Shown piece after piece: positions 37,485 to 48,490 of a stretch of 64,000 nucleotides of DNA (its first letter is position 1; every line of letters starts with the position of its first letter). Source of the stretch: Hoylesella shahii DSM 15611 = JCM 12083. Its GTDB lineage: Bacteria > Bacteroidota > Bacteroidia > Bacteroidales > Bacteroidaceae. Under the pieces are notes generated by a model that was given only the letters and a program-made list of their open reading frames with translations, had not been told where the DNA came from and made no database searches. Both the position numbers and the translations under genes were made by a program. The DNA lies in the NCBI RefSeq assembly GCF_000613445.1, contig NZ_BAIZ01000002.1, forward strand, positions 1 to 64,000, read 5' to 3'.

Positions 37485-37659
37485 TCGCTTCGGTGCGTTG
37501 ATGCATTAAGTACAATAGTGGGTGTGGCGCTTTCTGAATGAATGCGCCACACTTTTTATTCTCTCGCTCTCGCTCCTATATATAAATAGGTGAGAGACGG
37601 GGGATTTTTGCGAGCAAAGTGTGGGGTATTTGTACGCTATTGATAACTCGGTTGAGTTA

Positions 37660-37858
37660 TAATCCCCAATCGGTAATTTTACCACAATGTTTCTATCATT
37701 CTTGTTTTTGTGTTGTTTCCTTACATCTTTTATTTTCTTGTCGGCATCTTGTATGTCTTTGCTACTTGACGTAGCCGCAACGCCTGCGTTACAAAGACAA
37801 GCTATCTGCTCGACAATAAAACAACATCTGTTTAGACTCTAATCACCGATTGGGGATA
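37660..37858. mobile_element. MITE-like foldback element, copy 1
   Basis: About 195 bases bounded by inverted ends CCCCAATCGGT (37664) and ACCGATTGGGG (ending 37855). Inside is a second, imperfect inverted repeat (GTCGGCATCTTG on the left, its partner near 37795-37815). It has no reading frame. Copy 2 is at 51923-52121. Short length, terminal inverted repeats and absence of coding suggest a non-autonomous element. No target duplication could be made out with certainty. Confidence 0.7.
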
Positions 37859-38238
37859 ATGCTGTTCTTTCTTGTGCTTGTATATCACCTCAACCATCAC
37901 ATGGTGCCGACTTTGTGGGCTGTTGCATGGTTAATGCGGGGAAAAGGCTAAGTACGATGTGTTAAATGGGTAAATATATTTTACAAAGTACACTGTTCGA
38001 TCCGACGCATTCTAGACGAAAATTTCTTCAAAATGGCGAAAATATTCGCCGTCTTGTGCTAACGAACAGCGAGCGAAAGCGCGTTTTATTTCCTTTTTCT
38101 GCTATTTAACATGTTTTTGTGCTCCTTTTTGAAGAATAATTGTGCCAATTTTGCGTTCTACGCGATAAGAAAAGGTGGCAAAAATGTTGAATTTGGCAAG
38201 ACGTTCTGCATAAATTCAACAGCTTTTTGCATGAACAC

Positions 38239-38370
38239 GAACGGCTATTTGCTGCAAAACGCGATGTAATCTCCTACAAAATGCAATGCTAACTCGTGCT
38301 AAACGCAATGCTAACTCGTGCTAAATGCAATGCTAACTCGTGCTAAATGCAATGCTATCTCATGCAAAAC
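38239..38370. repeat. 22-bp tandem repeat array B (six units)
   Basis: Units of exactly 22 bases start at 38239, 38261, 38283, 38305, 38327 and 38349. Three central units are identical except for one base. Every junction after the first carries GCWAAAYGC (GCAAAACGC, GCTAAACGC, GCTAAATGC) or a close form. It has the same period and junction word as the array at 20332-20441, with different inner sequence. Confidence 0.87.
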
Positions 38371-38515
38371 GCAGTAAATACGCTAAAAAGTAGTGTACAA
38401 ATGATTATAAGTGGCCATTTTTTCAAGTTATCAACGAAAAATGTTTTAGTGGATAGTGATTTCCGTTTTTTATGCAACGCGTTGCTATATTTATGCCAAT
38501 TAAGGCTGTTTTTTA

Positions 38516-38617
38516 CTATTTTTCAGGTAAGATGCTGTAAATCAGGTGATTGAAACCTCTTAAAATACGCCAGAAAATACGCCCGATGCCCAAATCTTTT
38601 AGGGAGATGGCACTCAT
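38516..38617 (-). CDS. Possible 33-residue peptide gene
   Basis: A short frame with a start codon set in the dispersed leader element (copy B). The peptide begins MSAISLKDLGIGRIFWRILR and ends in SILPEK. It is amphipathic, with an aromatic and basic centre. The copy A frame at 20144 starts with the same three residues and keeps a GRxF pattern at a similar place, so the two may be relatives, A being decayed. The frame also extends upstream as a 108-codon frame, but the upstream part looks non-coding. Support is the shared leader only. Confidence 0.35.
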   Translation of the reverse strand: MSAISLKDLGIGRIFWRILRGFNHLIYSILPEK

Positions 38618-38648
38618 AATGTTAAATTTTAGTGTAAATATTTTACAA
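38609..38648 (-). repeat. Dispersed leader element with start codon, copy B
   Basis: The minus-strand match to 20113-20152: TTGTAAAATA, seven variable bases, then 23 identical bases ending in ATGAGTGCC. Confidence 0.6.
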
Positions 38649-38666
38649 ATTTGCTGATAGTATGGC

Positions 38667-38690
38667 TCGAACCCCAATCGGTGATAATAG
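38667..38690. repeat. Lone end of the foldback element
   Basis: AACCCCAATCGGTGATAATA resembles the terminal repeat of the element at 37660-37858, read from its right end. No second end is visible nearby. Confidence 0.5.
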
Positions 38691-38823
38691 AACAGCAAAC
38701 GTGCAGAAATCGGCGTAACAGGCGATGGTGGCTTAAGCATATAGTAGGCCATGGCATCCAAAATCAAACATAAGCAGCACGACTCAAACACCCACAAAGG
38801 AGAAATGCAGCGCAAAAAATAAA

Positions 38824-38902
38824 AAGGTGAAAAGATAAACAAGCGAGCTATGCACTAGTATTGCAGTAAGTGCCACCCATTAGCCTTATTTATCTTTTCA
38901 CC
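38824..38902 (-). terminator. Long inverted repeat downstream of pyrD
   Basis: AGGTGAAAAGATAAA (38824-38838) pairs with TTTATCTTTTCACCT (38888-38902) across about 49 bases. It is probably the 3' structure of the pyrKD transcript, but the loop is long for a plain terminator. Confidence 0.45.
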
Positions 38903-38930
38903 TAACAAGTAAGGTGTAGAGGCGTTGCCT

Positions 38931-39845
38931 TTATTTCACAACACCGATAATCTCTTTCACGTCTTTCACGCCATGGTTATCCAGCCATTCGTTAATGCCG
39001 TCGCGCACCTTAATAGTGACAGTGGGGTCGAGGAAGTTGGCCGTTCCAATCTGGATGGCCGATGCACCAGCCATAAGAAACTCGATGGCATCGGTGGCAT
39101 TGCATATTCCACCCAAGCCGATGAGGGGTATTTTTACCGCCTTTGCCACCTGCCACACCATGCGCAAGGCCACCGGTTTAACCGCAGGGCCACTTAATCC
39201 GCCCGTGTTAATGCTTAAAAGCGATTGCCTTCGTTCAATGTCGATGGCCATACCCATGAGAGTATTGATGAGCGAAACACTGTCGGCCCCTTCAGCTTCC
39301 ACGGCTTTAGCAATCTCAGCAATGTCGGTAACATTGGGCGAAAGCTTCACGATGAGCGTTTTGTTATAACGTTGGCGCACCGCCTTCACCACGCTTGCAG
39401 CGCCAGCGCAGGTAGTACCAAAGGCCATACCGCCCTCTTTAACGTTAGGACACGAGATGTTAAGTTCGATGGCAGGAATATTTTCCAAGGCGTTTATCCG
39501 TGAAGCACATTCCGCATAGTCTTCGGGCGTGTTGCCACTCACATTCACAATCATGCGCGAGTTCACGTCCTTGATTTTAGGATAGATGTGTTGGGCGAAA
39601 TAGTCCACGCCTTTATTTTGCAATCCCACGCAGTTGAGCATACCTTGTGGCGTTTCGGCCATGCGTGGATAGTCGTTTCCCTCGCGAGGATGCAGCGTGG
39701 TACCTTTCACAATGATGCCACCAATGCCGCTTAGAGGTACGAAATCTTCGAACTCCAAGCCATAACCAAATGTGCCCGAAGCCGTCATCACGGGGTTTTT
39801 CATCGACATGTTGCCGATATTCGTAGTAAGAATGGCCATTACCAA
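38931..39845 (-). CDS. pyrD: Dihydroorotate dehydrogenase B, catalytic subunit
   Basis: 304 residues. An FMN enzyme that oxidises dihydroorotate to orotate in pyrimidine synthesis; class 1B uses NAD through PyrK. The FMN barrel shows [12 protein letters not shown] near 20, the orotate loop [18 protein letters not shown] (about 128-145) with the likely catalytic Cys, KLSPNVTDI, and phosphate-binding [20 protein letters not shown] near 245-265. The gene overlaps pyrK by seven bases, confirming the two-subunit form. Confidence 0.95.
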   Translation of the reverse strand: MVMAILTTNIGNMSMKNPVMTASGTFGYGLEFEDFVPLSGIGGIIVKGTTLHPREGNDYPRMAETPQGMLNCVGLQNKGVDYFAQHIYPKIKDVNSRMIVNVSGNTPEDYAECASRINALENIPAIELNISCPNVKEGGMAFGTTCAGAASVVKAVRQRYNKTLIVKLSPNVTDIAEIAKAVEAEGADSVSLINTLMGMAIDIERRQSLLSINTGGLSGPAVKPVALRMVWQVAKAVKIPLIGLGGICNATDAIEFLMAGASAIQIGTANFLDPTVTIKVRDGINEWLDNHGVKDVKEIIGVVK

Positions 39846-40624
39846 AGCAGTTTTTGAATGTTAAACACTGGTCCTTCTTTGCATGCACAGAGGTTACCCT
39901 CCACGGTTTTCTCCACACAACAGAGGCATGCGCCAATGCCGCAGGCCATCAAATTTTCGAGCGACACCTCGCAGTTAATGCCCTTTTCGCGGGCATAGCG
40001 AGCCACAGCCATCATCATAGGCTTAGGTCCGCAGGTAGAAATCATGTCGAACGTTTCGTTTTGCAGCACCGAATGGTTGGTTACAAATCCCTTTTCGCCA
40101 GCAGTTCCGTCTTCGGTGGTAACCAGCACACGGCCAGTGCTTTCAAAGAGTTCTATCTCAAGTAAGTCGGTAGCCGTGCGAGCGCCCAGCAAGAATGTGG
40201 GTTGTGCGCCCATTTCCTTAATTATTTGTCCGAGGAAAAGCATTGGAGCCACGCCCACACCTCCACCAACGAGCAAGAAACGCTCATTAGGCGAAGTGGG
40301 AAGCGTGAAGGGATTGCCCAGTGGGAACACACAATTAAGCGTGTCGCCAGCTTTAAGCAAGGCCATATGTCGTGTTCCTTCGCCCACAGTAGCCACCAAT
40401 AGTCCCATCTCGTTGCGTTGTTTGTTAACAAAGTTGATAGAGATGGGTCGGCGTAGGAATGTTTGTGGTGAGTGGTCTACGCGCACTTCAACAAATTGTC
40501 CTGGCATCATAGGAGGCAGGGGCTGGGCATGTGTGAGCCTGATGAGCACATATCGGGCATTCATTCGCTCAACATTCACGATGTTAAGGTCGAGGCAAAA
40601 CTTCTTCATTTCTTCGTTCGTCAT
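39839..40624 (-). CDS. pyrK: Dihydroorotate dehydrogenase B, electron transfer subunit
   Basis: 261 residues (257 if started at the second Met, MKKFCLDL). A FAD and [2Fe-2S] protein that passes electrons from PyrD to NAD. The FAD-binding domain has [10 protein letters not shown] near 75; the NAD domain has [16 protein letters not shown] near 135. The cluster Cys lie in [14 protein letters not shown] and [11 protein letters not shown] near 225-250, the expected four. It overlaps pyrD and lies 15 bases after the M48 protease gene. Confidence 0.95.
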   Translation of the reverse strand: MTNEEMKKFCLDLNIVNVERMNARYVLIRLTHAQPLPPMMPGQFVEVRVDHSPQTFLRRPISINFVNKQRNEMGLLVATVGEGTRHMALLKAGDTLNCVFPLGNPFTLPTSPNERFLLVGGGVGVAPMLFLGQIIKEMGAQPTFLLGARTATDLLEIELFESTGRVLVTTEDGTAGEKGFVTNHSVLQNETFDMISTCGPKPMMMAVARYAREKGINCEVSLENLMACGIGACLCCVEKTVEGNLCACKEGPVFNIQKLLW

Positions 40625-40638
40625 GTTTTCTTAGTGAG

Positions 40639-41577
40639 CTATTTGCTTTTTGTTTTGCGGTATAAGTCAGAAGCCGACACGCTTTTCGAACCCTTGTTCT
40701 TTGTAGCAGGCTTGGTGTTAGCCTTGTTGGAGTTGCTGTTTGTAGAGCTATTAGCAGCCGATTGGGTAGCCGCCTTATAATAAGCCATCGCTTCGGGCAG
40801 CAGTTGTTGAATGGCAGCGATACGCTTTGCGTCTGAAGGGTGGTCGCTAAACATGTCAGAACCATTGCTGTTACCAGATTTAGCGGCCATTCGTTGCCAA
40901 AATCCCACAGCCACAGAGGGGTCGTATCCAGCCATTGCAGCAAAGATAAGGCCCATGTGGTCGGCCTCCGACTCGTTGTCGCGCGAGTATTTCAGGTTTC
41001 TAAACGAGAAATATTGTCCAGCAGCTATTTGTGCAATGTCGCCCACCGTTTGTCCGCCAATAGCGCCAAGAATACTTCCACCAATCTGAGTTCCATAGGC
41101 TTGGCGCATCTTTTTTGACATTTGTTCGGCCGAATGTTTGGCCACGGCGTGTGCAATTTCGTGTCCCAAAACGATGGCCAACGAAGCTTCGTCTTGCGAA
41201 ACAGGCAGCAGTCCCTCGTAAACCACAATCTTACCGCCAGGCATACAGAAAGCGTTAACCTGGTTGTCGGCCACGAGATTAAACTCCCATTCAAAGTTTT
41301 TCAGTTCGTCTTGGTAGCCATTGTTCACCAAATAGGTTTCCACGGCTTTTGCCAAGCGTTGGCCAACACGTTTCACCATGGCAGTATTAGCAGCGTTAGA
41401 CGATAGTTTTGCGCTACTTAAAAACTTAGAGTACTCTTGTTTACTGAGGCTAAGAATTTGGCTATCCGACACCAAAAGCGAATGTTTGCGCCCAGTAATA
41501 GGCACCTTGCTCGAAGTTCCGCATGCTAGCATGAGTGCTGCAAGTGCACTAATGAGAAAATAATTAAAACGTTTCAT
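40639..41577 (-). CDS. M48 family metalloprotease lipoprotein
   Basis: 312 residues from MKRFNYFL, where a signal peptide with lipobox (AALMLACGTSS, Cys at residue 19) starts. The zinc motif is complete: VLGHEIAHAVAKH with HExxH near 140, and the third ligand in NESEADHMGL near 200. This is the short periplasmic M48 type (like LoiP or YcaL), thought to clear misfolded outer membrane proteins. The C-terminus is Asn/Ser/Lys-rich and probably unstructured. It is first in a transcript with pyrK and pyrD, an unrelated pathway, so the coupling may be incidental. Confidence 0.92.
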   Translation of the reverse strand: MKRFNYFLISALAALMLACGTSSKVPITGRKHSLLVSDSQILSLSKQEYSKFLSSAKLSSNAANTAMVKRVGQRLAKAVETYLVNNGYQDELKNFEWEFNLVADNQVNAFCMPGGKIVVYEGLLPVSQDEASLAIVLGHEIAHAVAKHSAEQMSKKMRQAYGTQIGGSILGAIGGQTVGDIAQIAAGQYFSFRNLKYSRDNESEADHMGLIFAAMAGYDPSVAVGFWQRMAAKSGNSNGSDMFSDHPSDAKRIAAIQQLLPEAMAYYKAATQSAANSSTNSNSNKANTKPATKNKGSKSVSASDLYRKTKSK

Positions 41578-41689
41578 ATTTACTTGTACATTCTTTCTTA
41601 TAGTCGCACAAAGATAGCTATTTAAAACCGAAAACATGTAGGAACAACAATTTTATTCGTATCAAGTTCAAATTCGGATAAGTAAAGTT

Positions 41690-41719
41690 TTGCGATTTGA
41701 CGATTATTTTTTACTTTTG
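41690..41719 (+). promoter_or_regulatory. Promoter of the alpha-2-macroglobulin operon
   Basis: TTTG at 41690-41693 and TACTTTTG at 41712-41719 with an 18-base spacer. The start codon of the macroglobulin gene follows about 115 bases later. Confidence 0.6.
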
Positions 41720-41832
41720 CATTGATTGCACAAACTCGGTTGGTACGCAGTTGTGGGCCTTTAGTAGGCTTCTTTGTGTTCATTCTTCGGTTTAGTACAT
41801 CAGAAACAGGTCTAAAATCAATGGAAAGAGAT

Positions 41833-44800
41833 ATGAGAAAGGTTGCTTTGTGGGCGATAGCCTTATTGATGATGGTGTGTGGAACGGCCTTCGCCGAGTC
41901 CTATGAGGTGCTGTGGAAACGCTATGACGTGGCCATTGCTAAAGATTTGCCCCGAACTGGTATCGACGTTCTGAACCAGATAGCAGCTCAAGCCAAGGCT
42001 GATAGGCGTTATGGCACATTGCTTAAAACCTATATTTGCAAGGCTTCATTGATGGAAAATATTGTATCTGATTCGATTGTTGGCGAGGTGCAGCGCCTGG
42101 AAAAAGAAGAACAGGCATTGAGAAACACACAGCCTGTGGCGGCTGCCGTGTATCAAGCAGCCTTGGCACTGATGTATCAGAGTAATTACTCTCTTGGTAG
42201 TACAAGGGGTAAAAAAGCAAGTGAATATTTCAATATGTCGCTGCAAAATCCCGAAATGCTAGCAAAAGCACAGGCCAAAGATTTTGAACCGATATTGATA
42301 CCGGGTGTAGATAGTAGGTTTTTTAATAACGACCTGCTGCATGTGTTGGCTATTTACGCTGGTGAATACCGCATGATGTACGATTTCTACGCTAAAAAAG
42401 GTAACCGTAGGGCGGCTTGTATCGTGGCGGCGATGATGTTTGACAAGGGCATGGGTTACCGTTTTCTTGATGAAAAAGAGGTTAAAGCCAAAGAAAACAA
42501 GAAGTCGTTCTACAAATCGCGCATCGTTCATAAGTTAGATTCTTTTATGAACGTGTACTCCGATTTACCCGAAGTGCCGAATTGGCTGTTGTGCGATACG
42601 GATATATGAGTAATGCCGACGACGTAACCGTTGAACAACAAATAGAATACATTAAGTATGCGCTGGGCAAATGGGGTTCGTGGCAAAATATGAACAGACT
42701 GCGCAACGCATATAAAGAACTAACCAATCCCACGTTTTCTGCCCAATCGGCTAGGATGATATTGCCCAACCAACCAAGAATGGTGCATTTTACGGACGTT
42801 AGAAACATTGCTTCAATCACAATGAAGGTGTGGCGACTAAATGTTAAGGGCGACTTTGAAGAGGATGTGGAAGAAGAACGCGTGTATAAAAAGCTAAAAC
42901 GAACCATGAAAGCCGTGCCAACGGCCACACGTATGTGCAAATTTGTGGGTAAACCTAACTATGTTTTCTCTGCCGACTCGGTGCAGTTGGAGGGTCTACC
43001 CGTGGGGATGTATCTGCTAGAACTTGCTGCCGACAATAAAAATGTGCCCGCTAGACGCATGTTGATGCGTGTTACCAACCTCGTTCCGATTGTGCAAGCC
43101 ATGCCCAATGGCCGTTTGCGCTTCGCAGTTTTAAATGCCACAACAGGCCACCCTGTGCCTAATGCAAAGATAAGGATTACGCTTAGCAACTATAGAACAG
43201 ATAAAACATGGACCGAGGTTCTCACCTGTGGCGACGATGGCGAAGTGATTTATACAGAAACTCGTAACATCAATCTAGAGTCTTTTTGTGCTTATACCAA
43301 AGACGATGTATATTATCAAGAAGCCAGAAACCGCTCTTGGTACGGCTTTTCTGAAAGGGAAACCAATTTCACATCTAATTATCTTTATACCGACCGAAGC
43401 ATATATCGCCCTGGACAGACAGTAAATGTAGCGGGTATCTTGATGAGAGCAAGTGAGGATGTGACGCGTAAACCCGTTGAAGGCGAAAAACTTAAACTCA
43501 CGCTTTACGATGCTAACCGTAAGGAGGTTGAGACGAAAGATGTTGTAACCGATGCCTTTGGTAAGTATGCAGCGCAGTTCTCGTTGCCCAATGATGGTTT
43601 AACGGGTAGGTATAGCGTACAGGTTACGGATGCATGGCGCAGCACCGTGTCTTTTAATGTGGAAGAATATAAACGCCCAACCTTTGAAGTGAGCTTCCCA
43701 AAAGTGGACGAAAAATATGCTCCTGGCGACACCGTGGTGGTTGTGGGGCATGCTAAGAGCTTTGCAGGTGTACCCGTTCAGGGCGCGCAGGTTAGCTATG
43801 AGGTGAAACGAACACCAGCTTTTTGGTGGTGGTATGATAGAGATGGCAACAGTTCGGGCAATTACATCCATCGAGGAACAGCCGTTACCGATGCTCAAGG
43901 AGGTTTCAGCGTGAGCATACCCATGATGCTTCCCAAGGACAATAAACGTTCGGGATTTTACAATATCCAAGTAACAGCCACCGTGGTAGACCAAGGTGGG
44001 GAGACTAGAGAGGTCTCTATGGCCTTGCCACTAGGGGCTAAAGCCACCGCTCTGGATTGCAATTTACCCGAAAAAAGCGAGAAAGATAGTCTCAAAAGCC
44101 TTTCCTTTAGCTTTAGAAATGCCTCGGGTGTGGAAATCCCTGGCAACGTTCGATACTACATAGACAACGAGTCGAACATGCAAACTGCTAAGGCCAACAC
44201 CGAAATTGCCTTTAATGCGAAAGCGTTCAAGTCGGGTAAACATCGCCTTGTGGCCATCTGCGAAAACGATACCATTAATCAAGAGTTTGTGTTGTTTAGC
44301 TTAACCGACAGCCGGCCGGTGACCGAAACACCTCAATGGGCTTATCAAACAAGTACTCAGTTTAATAGCGATAACCGCCCAGTGTATGTGCAGGTAGGCA
44401 CATCGCTTAAAGACACTTATGTGCTTTACGCCATTTATTCAGGAAATAAGTTGTTAGAGAAGGGCACAACGGTACTCAGCGACTCGCTCATGACCATACC
44501 CTATACCTATAAACCCGAATATGGCGATGGTATAACCATTAGCTATGTGTGGGTAAGGGGCTATAATTGCTATAGAAAAGAGTTCAGTATCAAGAGGGCG
44601 GCACCCGACAAACGGTTGGTGGCCGAATGGAAAACGTTTAGAAACAAGTTAACTCCAGGACAGAAAGAAGAGTGGACGCTGAACCTGAAATATCCCAATG
44701 GCAAACCTGCTAATGCGCAGTTGATAGCCTCATTATATGATAAGTCGCTCGAACAGATTAAAAAACATCAGTGGAGTTTTGACCCTAGTATCTATTTCAG

Positions 44801-47412
44801 AGTGCCTTCTGTAAATTGGTATTGGCCTTGGAATTTGAATTACGATGACCTCTCGGCTTCTTATTCCTTCGTTTCGTTGCACGAAAAAGATTTTAGTTTC
44901 TATCACTTTGATAATTCGTGCTTCTATTATGATAGGTATAGCAGTATGTATGAGCTTAGAGATAAGGGCGCTGGTGTTACAGCTAAGGGTAATGCCCATT
45001 TAAGAAAAGAGGGTGGCACACGTGCTTTAATGGTTAGGGGAACTAAGGCTTATAGTGGTGAAGCGAAGGTTTCAGGGTATGCTGTTGCAGAAATGATGAA
45101 AGATACTGCAGATGACAGAGTTGAAGAAAACTCAAAAAGGGGCGTCACCAACGAAAATCCATCTGTGCGCACAAACCTTAACGAGACTGCTTTTTTCTAT
45201 CCTGCACTAACGTCTGATGCTAATGGCGATGTGGCCATCAAGTTACGTTGCCCGAAAGCATCACCACATGGCGCTTTATGGGCTTGGCCACGGATAAAGA
45301 CATGAATAATGTGCTGGTTGAAAACGAGGCTGTGGCCTCTAAAAAGATGATGGTACAACCCAATATGCCACGCTTTATGAGGTTGGTGATAAGGGATGGA
45401 TAACGGCGCGCGTTATTAATACAACCGAAACGGTATTGAAGGGTACGGCATTGATTGAAATTGTTGACCCCGAAACAGAGAAGGTGTTCTATAGCGAAAC
45501 AAAGAATTGCACGGTGGATGCAGGCCAAACAGGCAACGTTAGCTTCTTACTCAATCTGCAAGAGGGTACAAAGTTCTATGCTGCTGGCGTTAAAGTGTGG
45601 GTGTGTCGCATATCTGTTACAGGCAAAGGTTTTAGCGATGGCGAACAACATTATTTGCCTTTGCTTAGCGATAGCGAACTGGTTACCAACTCACGAACTT
45701 TTACTCAACATCGTGCGGGCACACTAAATATCGACTTACGCAAACTCTTCGCTGTTCAAAGACCCGACAATCGCCTCGTTATCGAGTACACCAACAACCC
45801 CGCTTGGATGATGGTGCAGGCGCTACCTTATATGAGTGATGTGAACGTAGACGACGCCATCTCTCTGGCAACGTCGTATTATGTGAATAGTTTAGGTAAT
45901 TATCTGCTTAACCAAGCACCCGTAATAAAGACCACAATCGAACAATGGAAACAAGAAAAGGGTACTAATAGTTCGATGGTTAGTGAATTGCAGAAAAACG
46001 AAGACGTGAAACAGCTGGTGCTCAAAGATACGCCTTGGGTGCAAGCTGCTGATAACGAAACGGCACAACGCCGAGAACTGACTCGATTTTTCGATGAAAA
46101 TGGTATTAAATATCGTCTTAACGAGGCCACGAACAAACTGCGTGCTTTGCAGAAAAGCAATGGCTCATGGGCTTGGTATCCTAAGATGATAGGCAACAAA
46201 TATGTTACCTTGTCGGTGCTTGAGATGTTAACGCGCCTGCAAACCTTAACTGGTGTACGCACAGATATGGATCGTAACCTGGTAAAGGCATTCGCATACA
46301 TGGGTAACGAGGTGGCCTTAGAGGTGGCCGGAATGAAGAAACGTGAGAAAGAAGGCGAGAGCAACCTACGTCCAAGTGAGTGGGCGGTGAACTATCTCTA
46401 TGTGTGTTCGCTTGTAGATAAAAGCTATTACGAAGATTATAAGGCCGAACACGCCTACCTCGTTGACCATCTGGCTAAACAACCCCTTGCCCTGACCATC
46501 TATGGCAAGGCCATTACAGCGGCTATTTTGGCCACAAACGGATATGAACAGATGGCTAAAGAATATCTGCAAAGCATACGCGAGTATAGCGTATTTACCG
46601 AAGAAATGGGTAGATATTACGATACTAGAAAGGCGTATTACAGCTGGTCGGATTACAAAATACCTACTCAGGTGGCTGCTATTGAGGCACTTCAAAACCT
46701 TGAACCCAGTGATAGCACAACCATTGACCAAATGAAACGCTGGCTGTTACAGCAGAAACGCACCCAGATTTGGGATACGCCCATCAACAGTGTTAATGCT
46801 GTTTATGCCTTCCTAAAGGGCAATACGCAGGTGCTACAAGCTGCCGCCGACTCGCCCGCAAAGCTTTTGGTAGACGGCAAACGTATCGAAACAACCAATG
46901 CTTCGTGTGGGTTGGGCTATGTAAAGACCACCATGACGGGGGCCAACCTCAACACATTCACTGTGAACAAAACTGCTCCAGGCACTTCGTGGGGTTCTGT
47001 TTACGCCCAGTTTACACAGCGAACCACCGACATCACCGATGCTTCTATGGGACTAAGTGTAAAACGTGAGCTGATTTATGATGGCGAACTGAAGGTGGGA
47101 AGCAAAGTGAAAGTGCGCATAACCATCACAGCCGACCGCGATTACGATTTCGTTCAGGTAGTTGATAAGCGCGCAGCTTGCATGGAACCCATCGACCAAA
47201 TATCGGGTTATATGCGTGGATATTACTACTCGCCACGAGACAACGCCACCTATTATTATACCGACATGATGCGAAAAGGCACGCATGTGATAGAGGCTAC
47301 CTATTATATAGACCGCCCTGGAACATTCACCACAGGTACTTGTACGGTGCAATGTGCATACAGTCCGGCATATATGGCTCGCACCAAGTCGCAAACGCTA
47401 ATGATTAAATAA
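41833..47412 (+). pseudogene. Alpha-2-macroglobulin-like protein, three frameshifts
   Basis: About 1860 residues after correction. A very large exported protein of the bacterial alpha-2-macroglobulin family, which trap proteases in the periplasm or at the surface. Signal peptide MRKVALWAIALLMMVCGTAFA (alternative start at 41821). The MG2 domain is marked by YTDRSIYRPGQTVNVAGI; the later domains include WRFMGLATDKDMNNV and the all-helical TED-like domain (KLRALQKSNGSWAWYPKMIG). The thioester motif CxEQ is not seen where expected after LPYMSDVNVDDA. One-base deletions lie at about 42580, 45247 and 45381. The DUF1573 gene follows after 13 bases. The function is inferred from the family. Confidence 0.85.
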
Positions 47413-47425
47413 AACAAAGAGAATA

Positions 47426-48490
47426 ATGAACAAAAACATTTTGGCCGCCATGTTCCTCTCTATGGCAGGCCTATCAGCCTCTGCACAGCGTATGGAAGCT
47501 GTGCGAACGGCCATCGACTGCGGTCAAGTGCTCTATCGCACACCCGTAACCGCGGTCTTCGAAGTAAAGAATAAGGGTGGAAAACCACTGCATATCACCA
47601 CCGTTCGCAAGAGTTGTGGATGTACAAAGGTGGATTATCCCACAACAGAGATACCCGCAGGGCAGGTGTTTAAGGTGCATGCCACCTATGATGCGGCCCA
47701 AATGGGACACTTTAACAAGCAAATAGGTCTCTATTCGGCTGCTAATAAAGAGCCGTTGGTGCTCACATTGAAGGGAATTGTGGTAGAAGAGGTGAAAGAC
47801 TTCTCGGGTACTTATCCCTTTACATTGGGCGATGTGATGGTTGAGAAAAACAATATCGAGTTTGATGATGTTAACCGTGGCGACCGTCCTGTACAGAAAA
47901 TTCACATCATGAACAATTCGGGAAAACCAGTTCAGCCCGTGTTAATGCACCTCCCTCCTTATCTCAATGCCGAAGTCTCGCCTTCAACCATCATGTCGGG
48001 ACGAGGCGGTGTGGCCTCTATTACACTCGATTCGCGCGAGCTTCGCCACTTCGGACTAACGCAAACCAATATTTATCTGGGCATGTTCCCAGGTGATAAG
48101 GTGTCGCCCGATAAGGAAATAAGCGTTTCGGCAGTACTTCTTCCTGGCTTTAACAATCTCTCTAAGGCAGCACTTAATAGGGCTCCGCAAATCAAACTCT
48201 CAACCACGAAGGTTGATTTGGGTAGCATTTATGGTAAGAAAATGAAGAAAGCTGAGATTGATATTGCCAATGCTGGCTACAGCACATTAGAGATTAGCTC
48301 GCTGCAAATGTTCACTGCGGGCTTAAAACTTTCGCTCAACAAAACCCACATCGCGCCTGGCGATGTTGCAAAACTTAAGATTACGGTAGACGAAAATCAA
48401 CTTAAGAATGTTAAGTCGGCACCTCGTGTGCTCATGATTACCAACGATCCTAAGCAGGCCAAGGTGGTGATAACCATTAATGTAAAATGA
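47426..48490 (+). CDS. DUF1573 domain protein, exported
   Basis: 354 residues. Signal peptide MNKNILAAMFLSMAGLSASA, then two Ig-like DUF1573 repeats (CGQVLYRTPVTAVFEVKNKG near 33-55 and VDLGSIYGKKMKKAEIDIAN near 262-285). The first repeat has the typical KSCGCTKVDYP with two Cys. Such proteins are common in Bacteroidota and are thought to sit in the periplasm or outer membrane, but their job is unknown. It overlaps ispH by four bases and follows the macroglobulin gene directly, so the three share an operon. Confidence 0.88.
   Translation: MNKNILAAMFLSMAGLSASAQRMEAVRTAIDCGQVLYRTPVTAVFEVKNKGGKPLHITTVRKSCGCTKVDYPTTEIPAGQVFKVHATYDAAQMGHFNKQIGLYSAANKEPLVLTLKGIVVEEVKDFSGTYPFTLGDVMVEKNNIEFDDVNRGDRPVQKIHIMNNSGKPVQPVLMHLPPYLNAEVSPSTIMSGRGGVASITLDSRELRHFGLTQTNIYLGMFPGDKVSPDKEISVSAVLLPGFNNLSKAALNRAPQIKLSTTKVDLGSIYGKKMKKAEIDIANAGYSTLEISSLQMFTAGLKLSLNKTHIAPGDVAKLKITVDENQLKNVKSAPRVLMITNDPKQAKVVITINVK

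Larger units (their letters stand above)
37485..38930. other. Gene-poor island of about 1.45 kb
   Basis: It contains the foldback element (37664-37855), the 22-bp array (38239-38370), a minus-strand leader with a possible 33-codon peptide gene (38516-38617), a lone foldback end (38667-38690) and a long inverted repeat near pyrD. No conventional gene was found. Confidence 0.6.
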
